Positions 44,015 through 53,800 of a DNA stretch of 64,000 nucleotides are shown piece after piece (positions within the stretch are counted from its first letter, which is position 1; every line of letters starts with the position of its first letter). Under the pieces are notes generated by a model. It saw nothing but the letters and a program-made list of their open reading frames with translations. It searched no databases and was not told where the DNA came from. This DNA comes from Streptantibioticus silvisoli (GTDB lineage Bacteria > Actinomycetota > Actinomycetes > Streptomycetales > Streptomycetaceae). Both the position numbers and the translations under genes were made by a program. The stretch is taken from assembly GCF_027947535.2 (NCBI RefSeq), contig NZ_JAAGKO020000013.1, forward strand, positions 1 through 64,000. Reading direction: 5' to 3'.

Positions 44015-45838
44015 TCAGGCGTCGCGCGCCGCCAGCAGGGTCTCGATGTGGGCGGCCAGGTCGCGCAGCCGGGGGTTGGCGTAGACCGCCTTGACCGGCA
44101 GGGCGACAGCCAGCTCGGCGCGGACCCGGGAGACCAGCTTGATCGCCAGCAGCGAGTGGCCGCCGAGCTTGAAGAAGTTGTCCTGCGGGCCGATCCGCTC
44201 GGCGCCCAGCACGGTCTGCCACACCCCGGCGATCAGCTCCTCCACGGCGCCGCTCGGCCCGTCGGGCGCACCGGTGTCCACGGGCTGCGACGGCGCGGCG
44301 GCCGGTGCCGGCGCGGGGAGCGCGGCCCGGTCCAGCTTGCCGTTGGCCGTGGTGGGGAACCGGTCGAGCACCACGAACGCGGACGGCACCATGTACGACG
44401 GCAGCCGCTCGGCCAGCGCCGCGCGCAGCGCCCCGGCGTCCACCGCGTCGCCGGTCCGGTAGTACGCCACCAGGCCCGGGGCGCCGTTGACGTCCTCGCG
44501 CAGCACCACCGCGGTCTCGGCGACCCCGGGGAACGCCGCCAACGCGGCCTCGATCTCCGGCAGTTCGATCCGATACCCGCGCAGCTTGACCTGCCCGTCG
44601 GCCCGGCCCACGTACACCAGCCGGCCGTCCGGCAGCAGCCGGCACAGGTCACCGGTGCGGTACATCCGCGCCCCGCCGGCCACCGTGCCGTCGGCCGGGT
44701 CGGCGACGAAGCGCTCCGCCGTCAGCACCGGGCGGCGGCGGTAGCCGCGGGCGACCCGGGAACCGGCCAGGTACAGCTCACCGGTCTCGCCGAACCCGAC
44801 CGGGTTCAGCTTCCCGTCCAGCAGCCGCATCCGCAGCCCCGGCAGCACCGAACCGATGTGCGGCGCCTCGTCGGTGTCGATCCAGCCGGCCGTCGAGTCG
44901 ACGGTGCACTCGGTCGGCCCGTAGAGGTTGACCGCCCGCAGCACGCCCTCGGCGCCCCGGGCCACGATCCGCCGCCACAGCGCCGGGCCGATCGGCTCGC
45001 CGCCGACCAGCAGCGTCAGCGGCCGCGGGCCGCCGTCCGCGGTCAGCAGGTCCAGCAGCGCGTCGGCGTGCGACGGCGTGATGTCCAGGTCGGTCAGCCC
45101 CTGCTCGTCGACCAGCCGGGCCAGCAACTGCGGGTCGGCGCGCGTCTCGTCGTCGATCATCACCAGCGTGTCGCCCCGGCACAGCCGCACCCACTGCTGA
45201 ACGGAGGCGTCGAACGACGGGGAGGCGTTCCAGCCGACCCGGCCGCCGACGCCGACCGCGATACCGGCGTCCTCCAGCTCCGCCAGCAGCGCGGCGGCCG
45301 CCGCCCGGCCGATCTCGACGCCCTTGGGGCGCCCGGTCGAACCGGAGGTGTAGATGACGTAGGCGAGCGTGCCGCCCGCCACCGGCACCGGACGGAACGC
45401 CTGCGGCGCCGGGCCGCCGGCCGCGGTCAGTTCGGCCACCGCCAGCTGCGGTGCCGCGGCGGTCACCGGTTCGCTGCCGTCACCGGCCACCACGACCAGG
45501 TCGGCGCCGGAGTCCTCCACCAGGTAACGGCGGCGCTCGGCGGGCAGCTTCACGTCCACCGGCAGGTAGGCGGCACCGGCCGTCAGGGTGCCGATCAGCG
45601 CGGCGACCAGGTCGGCGCCGCGCGGCAGCGCCAGGGCCACCACGCTCTCCGGGCCGATGCCGCGGGCGGTCAGCCGGGCGGCGATCCGCGCGGCCTCGGC
45701 CCGCAGCTCGCCGAAGGTCAGCCGGCGGTCGCCCGCCACCACGGCGGGGCGGTCGGCCGGCACCGCGGCCAGCCGCTCCAGCAGGTCCGCCGGGACGGCG
45801 GCGCGGATCTCGGTGCGCTCAGGAAGTACAGCGGTCAT
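44015..45838 (-). CDS. Free-standing NRPS A-PCP didomain protein (glutamine-like pocket)
   Basis: This 607-residue protein has an A domain (residues 15-520; [24 protein letters not shown]) followed by one PCP ([11 protein letters not shown] near 560). My alignment of the specificity positions gives D-A-Q-D-L-G-L-V-D, close to codes recorded for glutamine (D-A-Q-D-L-G-V-V-D). It lacks a C domain, so it cannot extend a chain by itself. It lies 6 bp after the SyrP/TauD-like hydroxylase gene. Such pairs typically hydroxylate the aminoacyl group while it is bound to the carrier, then pass it on. It could supply one of the A-less modules of NRPS B. The ATG is at 45838. Confidence 0.92.
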   Translation of the reverse strand: MTAVLPERTEIRAAVPADLLERLAAVPADRPAVVAGDRRLTFGELRAEAARIAARLTARGIGPESVVALALPRGADLVAALIGTLTAGAAYLPVDVKLPAERRRYLVEDSGADLVVVAGDGSEPVTAAAPQLAVAELTAAGGPAPQAFRPVPVAGGTLAYVIYTSGSTGRPKGVEIGRAAAAALLAELEDAGIAVGVGGRVGWNASPSFDASVQQWVRLCRGDTLVMIDDETRADPQLLARLVDEQGLTDLDITPSHADALLDLLTADGGPRPLTLLVGGEPIGPALWRRIVARGAEGVLRAVNLYGPTECTVDSTAGWIDTDEAPHIGSVLPGLRMRLLDGKLNPVGFGETGELYLAGSRVARGYRRRPVLTAERFVADPADGTVAGGARMYRTGDLCRLLPDGRLVYVGRADGQVKLRGYRIELPEIEAALAAFPGVAETAVVLREDVNGAPGLVAYYRTGDAVDAGALRAALAERLPSYMVPSAFVVLDRFPTTANGKLDRAALPAPAPAAAPSQPVDTGAPDGPSGAVEELIAGVWQTVLGAERIGPQDNFFKLGGHSLLAIKLVSRVRAELAVALPVKAVYANPRLRDLAAHIETLLAARDA

Positions 45839-45844
45839 CGGTGG

Positions 45845-46879
45845 TCACTCCCCGAAAACGGTCGTCGAAGGGGCGGTCTGCGGGGCGCAGTCGGCCAGCG
45901 CGACCGGCTCGCCCATCGCGACGAGGACCTTGCGGTCGCCCTTGTAGGACTCGCGGCCGTGGGCGCACAGGATGTTGTCGACCAGCATCAGGTCACCGCT
46001 CTGCCAGGTCTCGCGGACCGTCACCTGGTCGTACACCGCGTTGACCGCGTCGACCTCGGCGTCGGTCAGCGAACTGCCGTCGCCCAGGTAGGTGTTGAAC
46101 GGCAGGCCGTCCTGGCCGTAGGTCTCCTCCAGCACCTCGCGCACGTCCGCGTCGAGGGTGCGGCTGTTCCAGAACGCGAAGTGGTTGAACCAGGAGCGCT
46201 CCCCGGTGACCGGGTGGGTGACGATCGCCGAGCGGCGCTGCCGGGTGCGCATGCTGTCGTCGTCCAGCCAGTCGTAGCCGACGGTGTTGTCCCGGCAGTA
46301 CGCCTCGGCGACGGACCGGTCCTCGGTGGCGAACGTCTTGTACCAGGGCAGCCCGGCCAGTTCGGAGTAGTTGCGCACCAGCAGCCAGCCGGCCCGCGCG
46401 AACCGCTCGACCAGCTCCGGCGGCAGCAGCCGCAGCGCCTGGCGCATGTCGCCGACGGTGGTGGCGCCGCCCTCGCGCGGTGCGGTGATGCAGCCGAACA
46501 GCAGCACGCCGGGGAAGTCGAGGGTGTAGCTGTTCTCGTTGTGCAGCCGGATCGGCTGGATGGCCGGCAGGTCCGTCGAGGAGAAGACGCCCTCTCCGAA
46601 GTCGGTGCGCGGGGTGGCCTTCTCCTTGTAGCCGGCCCGCTGCCGGATGAGCGCGTCGCGGGCCTGGGCGAACCCGGCGGCGTCCCCGACCGGCACACCG
46701 CGCAGCAGCACGGCGCCGGAACGGTGCAACTCGGCCTGGATCGCGGCACGCTGGGCCGTCAGCCACGCGACGGCCTCGTCCATGCCGGTGAACGCGGGCG
46801 TGTGGACGACGACCGGCTTGCCCGGCTCGCGCACCGGGTCGATGCCCGCGGTGGTGGCCGGCTCAGCGGTGATGGTCAT
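45845..46879 (-). CDS. SyrP/TauD-like Fe(II)/2-oxoglutarate dioxygenase
   Basis: This 344-residue non-haem iron oxygenase is of the TauD/TfdA/SyrP type, which uses 2-oxoglutarate and O2. The iron ligands are probably the His and Glu of LHNENSY and a distal His in VDNILCAHGRE, followed by the conserved Arg region. Relatives in syringomycin (SyrP) and kutzneride (KtzO, KtzP) biosynthesis hydroxylate the beta-carbon of Asp or Glu held on a carrier protein. Placed 6 bp before the A-PCP gene whose pocket looks glutamine-like, its most likely product is a beta-hydroxylated glutamine or glutamate unit. The ATG follows AAGGAC. Confidence 0.88.
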   Translation of the reverse strand: MTITAEPATTAGIDPVREPGKPVVVHTPAFTGMDEAVAWLTAQRAAIQAELHRSGAVLLRGVPVGDAAGFAQARDALIRQRAGYKEKATPRTDFGEGVFSSTDLPAIQPIRLHNENSYTLDFPGVLLFGCITAPREGGATTVGDMRQALRLLPPELVERFARAGWLLVRNYSELAGLPWYKTFATEDRSVAEAYCRDNTVGYDWLDDDSMRTRQRRSAIVTHPVTGERSWFNHFAFWNSRTLDADVREVLEETYGQDGLPFNTYLGDGSSLTDAEVDAVNAVYDQVTVRETWQSGDLMLVDNILCAHGRESYKGDRKVLVAMGEPVALADCAPQTAPSTTVFGE

Positions 46880-46960
46880 GGCAGGTCCTTCGGTCGTGAG
46901 TGGATCGGATGGTGGCGAACGCGGGGACGGCGCCGGTGCGAAGCGGAAAGTGACGCTGCG

Positions 46961-47743
46961 TCAGGCGGGTTGCGGGGCGGCGCCGGCGGTGTCCAGCACG
47001 GAGCCGACGACGCCGATGAACTCCGCCAGCCGCTGCTGGAAGTAGAAGTGGCCGCCGGGCAGGATCTCCAGCCGGAAGCCCTGCCGGGTCACCGACGACC
47101 AGTGGCGGAGCATCTCGGCCGGCACCACCGCGTCGGCGTCGCCGCCGAGCACCGTCACCGGGCAGCCGACGGTCACCGCCGGGTCCGGGTGCTGGTAGAC
47201 GTCGTCGATGGCGAAGTCCGCGCGGATCGACGGCAGCACGATCTCCCGCAGCTCCGGCTCGTCGAGGATGCCGTCGTCGGTGCCGCCGCGCTCCTTGATC
47301 GCGGCCACCAGGCCGTCGTCGTCGAGGAGTTCGGGGTGCACCGCGCTCGGGTTGGGCAGGAACGGCGCACGGCACGCCGACGCGATCAGCGCCCGCGGCG
47401 TGCGCCCGGCCGCCTCCAGTTCACGGACCACCTCGAACGCCACCAGCGATCCCATGCTGTGCCCCAGCACCACCAGGTCCCCGGTATCGGCCGGCAGCGC
47501 GGTGACCACCGGTGCCGACAGGTCGCGGATCCCGGTCGGCAGCTCCTCGGAGAACCGCGCGCCGCGTCCGGGGTACTGGCCGATCAGCAGTCGTACGTCC
47601 TGCGGCAGGTGGTCGCGCCAGCCGGCGTAGGCGTGCGCGTTGCCACCGGCGTGCGGCAGCACCAGCAGGGACACCCGCGCGGGCGCCGTGCCCGGCAGGT
47701 CCCACACGACGTCGTCGGGCGCCGGGGTGAAGTCGTGACTCAT
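46961..47743 (-). CDS. Type II thioesterase
   Basis: This is a free-standing alpha/beta hydrolase of 260 residues that clears mis-primed or stalled groups from NRPS carriers or releases tailored amino acids. The active-site Ser is in VLGHSMGSLV, the catalytic His in LPGGHFYF and the Asp in the LGGDADAVVP region. The N-terminus LLVLPHAGGNAHAYAGW is typical. It lies between NRPS A (64 bp upstream) and the hydroxylase (81 bp downstream), all in one direction. Confidence 0.93.
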   Translation of the reverse strand: MSHDFTPAPDDVVWDLPGTAPARVSLLVLPHAGGNAHAYAGWRDHLPQDVRLLIGQYPGRGARFSEELPTGIRDLSAPVVTALPADTGDLVVLGHSMGSLVAFEVVRELEAAGRTPRALIASACRAPFLPNPSAVHPELLDDDGLVAAIKERGGTDDGILDEPELREIVLPSIRADFAIDDVYQHPDPAVTVGCPVTVLGGDADAVVPAEMLRHWSSVTRQGFRLEILPGGHFYFQQRLAEFIGVVGSVLDTAGAAPQPA

Positions 47744-47807
47744 GACGGACTCCGTTCGGAGAATGCGTTACGGGAAGAAGGTGCCGGGGCCGCGGGGGCC
47801 CGGCGGT

Positions 47808-50800
47808 TCAGGAGCCGAGCAGTGCGCCGGACTCGGTGCGGCGGCGCAGCGCCGGCCGGGCGCGGCGGGCCGGGGCCGGTGCGGCGGCGGTGCCGTCCTC
47901 GGCCACCGCGAAGCGGGCGGTGAGGTGTTCGGCGAAGGCGGCGGGCGTCGGGTGCAGGAAGACGTCGCGCACGGTCGTACGGGCACCGAGGGCGGCGGCC
48001 ACCCGGCTGGTGAGGCGGGCGGCGAGCAGTGAGTGGCCGCCGTGGTCGAAGAAGTTGTCGTCGATGGTCAGCGGCTCCGGCACCGCCAGGATCTCGGTGA
48101 ACAGCTCACCGACCAGCCGCTCCAGCCCGTTGCGCGGTGCCCGGCCCCGGGAGAGGGCCGCGGCCGGTGCGGGCAGGGCGCGCTTGTCGACCTTGCCGTT
48201 GGCGGTCAGCGGCATCCGCTCCAGCACGGTGATCGACGCCGGCACCAGGTGGTCCGGCAGCCGGGTCCGCGTCCAGGCCCGCAACTCCTGGGCGTCCGTG
48301 GTGTGTTCGGGCGACACGGTGACGTGGGCGACGAGCTGGAGGGCGCCGCGGGAATCCGGGTGGGTGGTGACGACGGCCTGGGTGATGTGGGGGTGGCCGG
48401 TGAGGGCGGTTTCGATTTCGGTGGGTTCGACGCGGAAGCCGCGGATTTTGATCTGGGTGTCGGTGCGGCCGGTGTAGTGGAGGTTGCCGTGGGTGTCCCA
48501 GTGGGCCTGGTCGCCGGTGCGGTAGAGGCGGGTGCCGGTGGGGCCGTGGGGGTTGGGGATGAAGCGGGTGGCGGTGGTGGTGGGTTGTCCGAGGTATCCG
48601 GTGGCGATGCCGTCGCCGGCGAGGTAGAGCTCGCCGACGGTGCCGGGGGGGACGGGGTTGAGGTGTGCGTCGAGCACGTAGGCGCGCTTGTTGGTCAGCG
48701 GCGTCCCGATGGGGACGGTGGCCGATGCCGTCGCACCGTCGGCCGGGATGGCGTAGGTGGTGGTGAAGCCCATGGACTCGGCGGGTCCGTAGCCGTTGGT
48801 GATGGTCAACGCGGGGTAGCGGGCCTGGAGTCGGGCGACGTGGTGGGGTGAGGCGGGTTCGCCGCCGGTGTAGGCGGTGTGCACGCCGGCGAAGGTCTCC
48901 GGGGCGTCGTCGGTGAGGTGGTTGAACAGGCTGGACGAGAGCTGGAGCATCGTGACGCTATGACGCTGCGTCAGTTCCGTGATCAGTCCGGGGTCGGGGC
49001 GTTGTCCGGGTTGCAGGACGGTGGTGCCGCCGTGCAGGAGTGCTCCCCAGTATTCGAGGCTGAAGGCGTCCCAGGAGACGGGTGAGCATTGCAGGAAGGT
49101 TTGGTGGGGTCCGAAGGTGGCGTAGGTCTGGTGGGTGAGGGTGGAGATGAGGTTGTGGTGGGTGGAGAGGATGCCCTTGGGTTTTCCGGTGGAGCCGGAG
49201 GTGAACATGACGCAGGCGGTGTCTGCGGTGGTGGTGCCGTGTTCGGGGTTGGTGTGGGGTTGGCCGTGGAGGTCGGTGGTGTCGGTGGTCACCGTGGTCC
49301 AGGGGCCGGTGAGGCGGTGGGTGTGGGTGGTGTCGGTGATGAGGGTGTGCAGGTGGGCGTCGTGGGCGGTGGTGGTGAGGCGGGTGTCGGGGAATTCGGG
49401 GTCGAGCAGGGCGTAGGCGGCGCCGGTTTTGGTGACGGCGAGCAGGGTGATGGCGAAGGGGATGCCGCGGTCGAGGAGGATGCCGGCGAGGTGTCCGCGG
49501 GTCAGGCCCTGTTGGGTGAGGTGGTGGGCGAGTTGGTTGGCCCGGGTGTTCAACTCGCTGTAGGTGAGGGTGTGTTCGCCGAAGATGACGGCCGGCTGGT
49601 CGGGGCGTTCGGCGGCCTGGCGCTCGACGAGGGTGGGCAGGGAGGCGTCGTCGAGCGGGGTGTCGGTGGCGTTCCACCCCTCGGTGACCAGGTGCCGTTC
49701 CGCCGGGTCGAGCAGGTCGACGGCGGCGAGGGTGACGGCCGGGTCGGCGGTGGCCTGCTCCAGCACCCGGCGCAGCATCGCCGCCGTCCGCCGCACGGTC
49801 GCGGCGTCGAAGATGCCGGAGTCGAACAGCACCAGGCCGGTGAGGCCGCCGGCGTCGTCGCCGCTGAGCAGGAACTCCAGGTCGAACTTCACCGAGCCGT
49901 GCGGGACCGGCCGCACCGCGCCGCAGCGCACCCCCGGCAGGCCGGTCGGCGCCGGGGTGCCGTTCTCCAGCGCCAGGCAGACCTGGAACAGCGGGTGCCG
50001 CGACAGCGACCGCTCCGCCCCGACCGCGTCCAGCACCTGGTCGAACGGCGCCTCCTGGTGGGCGAACGCCTCCAGGTCGGCGGTGCGGACCCGGGCCAGC
50101 AGATCGCGGAACGACGGGTTGCCCGAGGTGTCGGCGCGCAGCACCAGCGTGTTGACGAAGAAGCCCACCAGAGCGGCGAGCGCCTCGTCCGACCGCCCGG
50201 CCACCGGGGACCCCACCGGGATGTCGGTCCCCGCGCCCAGCCGGGTGAGCACCGCGGCCAGCGCGGCGTGCAGCACCATGAACGGGGTGCACTGCTCGGC
50301 GCGCGCCAACGCGGCCACCGCGCGGTGCAGTTCGGTGCCGAAGTCCACCTCGACCGCACCGCCCCGGTGCAGTGCGGCGGCCGGCCGGGGCCGGTCGGTG
50401 GTCAGGCCCAGCTCCTGCGGCAGACCGGCCAACGCCTCGCGCCAGTAGGCCAGTTCACCGCCGAGCACGCTGCCGGTGTCGTCCGCGGCACCCAGCATCC
50501 GGCGCTGCCACAGCGCGTAGTCCGGGTAACCCACCGGCAGCGGTGACCACGTCGGCTCCCCGCCGGCCCGCCGCGCGGTGTAGGCGGTGGCCAGGTCGGT
50601 GAACAGCGGGCCCACCGACTGCCCGTCGGTCGCCAGGTGGTGCAGCAGGACCAGCAGGACGTACGCGTCCCCGCCCAGGTCGAACAGCGTGACGCGCAGC
50701 GGGAGATCGGCGGCCAGGTCGAAGGGGTGACCGGCCGCGGCCGTCAGCGCGGCGTCCAGCTCGTCCGCCGACACCAACCGGCGCTCGAACGGCACGTCCG

Positions 50801-53800
50801 CCTCGTGCGGCGCGCGGACCACCTGGTACGGCTCGCCGTCGACCACCGACACCACGGTCCGCAGCGGCTCATGACGCAGCGTCAGGTCGCGGAAGGCGGC
50901 GTGCAGCGCGTCGGCGTCCAGCTCGCCGTCCAGCCGGACCGACAGCGGCACGTTGTAGGCCGCGCCGCCGCTCTCCAGGTCGCAGGCCATCCACAGCCGG
51001 CGCTGCGCGGGCGACAGCGGGAGCCGTTCGGGCCGGTCGGCCACCGCGGTCAGCGCCGGGCGCTGCGGGGCCGGGTGGGCGGCGAGGGTGCCCAGGTGCT
51101 GCGCGAGCGCGGCCGGGGTGGGGTGCAGGAAGACGTCGCGCATGGTCAGCCGGGTCGTCAGCGCGCGGGCCACCCGGCTGGTGAGGCGGGCGGCGAGCAG
51201 CGAGTGGCCGCCGTGGTCGAAGAAGCTGTCGTCGATGGTCAGCGGCTCCGGCGCGGCGAGCACGTCGGTGAACAGCCCGCACAGGATCTCCTCCAGCGGC
51301 GTCCTGGCCGCCCGCCCCCGCGCCACCGCCAGCACCGGTGCGGGCAGGGCGCGCTTGTCGACCTTGCCGTTGGCGGTCAGCGGCATCCGCTCCAGCACGG
51401 TGATCGACGCCGGGACCATGTGCTCGGGCAGCCGCTCGCGCAACCAGCCGCGTACCGCCCGCCCGTCCGGCTCGTGGCCCGGTGCCGCGGTGACGTGCGC
51501 GGTCAGCTGCGGTGTGCCGTGCCGGTCTGGGTACGTGGTGACGACGGCCTGGGTGATGTGGGGGTGGCCGGTGAGGGCGGTTTCGATTTCGGTGGGTTCG
51601 ACGCGGAAGCCGCGGATTTTGATCTGGGTGTCGGTGCGGCCGGTGTAGTGGAGGTTGCCGTGGGTGTCCCAGTGGGCCTGGTCGCCGGTGCGGTAGAGGC
51701 GGGTGCCGGTGGGGCCGTGGGGGTTGGGGATGAAGCGGGTGGCGGTGGTGGTGGGTTGTCCGAGGTATCCGGTGGCGATGCCGTCGCCGGCGAGGTAGAG
51801 CTCGCCGACGGTGCCGGGGGGGACGGGGTTGAGGTGTGCGTCGAGCACGTAGGCGCGCTTGTTGGTCAGCGGCGTGCCGATGGGGATCGTGCCGTCGGTG
51901 GCGGAGTCCGCGGTGATCGTGTGTGTGGTGGTGAAGCCCATCGACTCGGCCGGTCCGTAGCCGTTGGTGATGGTCAACGCGGGGTAGCGGGCCTGGAGTC
52001 GGGCGACGTGGTGGGGTGAGGCGGGTTCGCCGCCGGTGTAGGCGGTGTGCACGCCGGCGAAGGTCTCCGGGGCGTCGTCGGTGAGGTGGTTGAACAGGCT
52101 GGAGGACAACTGGAGCATGGTGACGCCGTGTTGGGCGGTCAGCCGGGTGATGTGCGCCGGGTCGGGGCGTTGTCCGGGTTGCAGGACGGTGGTGCCGCCG
52201 TGCAGGAGTGCGCCCCAGTATTCGAGGCTGAAGGCGTCCCAGGAGACGGGTGAGCACTGGAGGAAGGTTTGGTGGGGTCCGAAGGTGGCGTAGGTCTGGT
52301 GGGTGAGGGTGGAGATGAGGTTGTGGTGGGTGGAGAGGATGCCTTTGGGTTTTCCGGTGGAGCCGGAGGTGAACATGACGCAGGCGGTGTCAGCGGTGGT
52401 GGTGCCGTGTTCGGGGTTGGTGTGGGGTTGGCCGTGGAGGTCGGTGGTGTCGGTGGTCACCGTGGTCCAGGGGCCGGTGAGGCGGTGGGTGTGGGTGGTG
52501 TCGGTGATGAGGGTGTGCAGGTGGGCGTCGTGGGCGGTGGTGGTGAGGCGGGTGTCGGGGAATTCGGGGTCGAGCAGGGCGTAGGCGGCGCCGGTTTTGG
52601 TGACGGCGAGCAGGGTGATGGCGAAGGGGATGCCGCGGTCGAGGAGGATGCCGGCGAGGTGTCCGCGGGTGAGTCCCTGTTGGGTGAGGTGGTGGGCGAG
52701 TTGGTTGGCCCGGGTGTTCAACTCGCTGTAGGTGAGGGTGTGTTCGCCGAAGATGACGGCCGGCTGGTCGGGGCGTTCGGCGGCCTGGCGCTCGACGAGG
52801 GTGGGCAGGGAGGCGTCGTCGAGCGGGGCGCCGGTGTTGTTCCACCCCTCGGTGACCAGGTGCCGCTCCTCGTCACCGAGCACCGGCAGGGTGCGCAGCG
52901 GGAGTTCGGGGCTGTCGAGCAGCGTGCCGATGAAGCGCAGGAAGCGGTCCTGATGGGCGTCGACCGCCACCAGGTCGCAGACCTCCGGCGCGGCGTCGAA
53001 GTCGATGCGCAGTCCCAGGCCCGGCCCGAGGTCGTAGACCGCGATGGCCAGGTCCTCCACGGGGCCGTTGCCGAGGTTGTGCTGCCTGGTGGCGTGGCCG
53101 CCGAAGGTCAGACCGGGGACGAACGCCATGATGTTGACCAGCGGCGCGGTGATGCGGCGTTCCGACTCGCCGATGCCCAGGTCGCGGCACATGTCCTCGT
53201 ACCGGGTGCGCTGGTGCTTCAGGCCGCCGCGTACCTCGGCGGTCACCTCGGTGGCCAGTTCGGCGAGCGACCGGTCGGTGCCGACGGCGATCCGCAGCGG
53301 GATCACGTTGGACGTCATGCCCGGGGTGCGGCGGCTCAGTTCCGTGGTGCGGCCGGTCACCGGCAGGCCGACGACCAGCTCGTCGTGGCCGCTGATCCGG
53401 TGGACGTAGGCGGCGACCATGGTGACGAACAGCATCGGCCACGTGGTGTGGCGGGCCCGCGCCAGTGTCTTGAGCCGGTCGGTGTCCGCGCCGGAGACGT
53501 GCACGATGCGGCGCACGAAAGGTGCCGGCACCCGGTCGCGCCCGGCGGAGCGGCCCTCGCCGATGCGCGGGGTCTCCGGGACGCCCGCCAGGTGCCGCGC
53601 CCAGTGCGCCCGGTCGTCGGCCGCCTCCTGGGAGGACCGGTACGCGCTGTCCTCCGCCAGCAGTTCGGCCAGCGACGCGAACGGCGTCGGCCCCCAGGGC
53701 TCCCCGGCCAGCGCGCGTTCGTACAGCTCGATCAGCCGGGCGTCGAGCAGCGCCAGGGTCATGCCGTCGATCGCCAGGTGGTGGTAGCCCTGGTAGTACA

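Noticed and set aside
37213-44094. A 2293-residue plus-strand open frame opposite NRPS B
   Set aside because: It is the antisense shadow of a GC-rich synthetase gene. The translation is Arg/Gln/Gly/Val-rich with no domain, while the minus strand has complete C and PCP domains.
43469-47923. A 1484-residue plus-strand open frame spanning several genes
   Set aside because: It runs antisense through four well-supported genes and their spacers.
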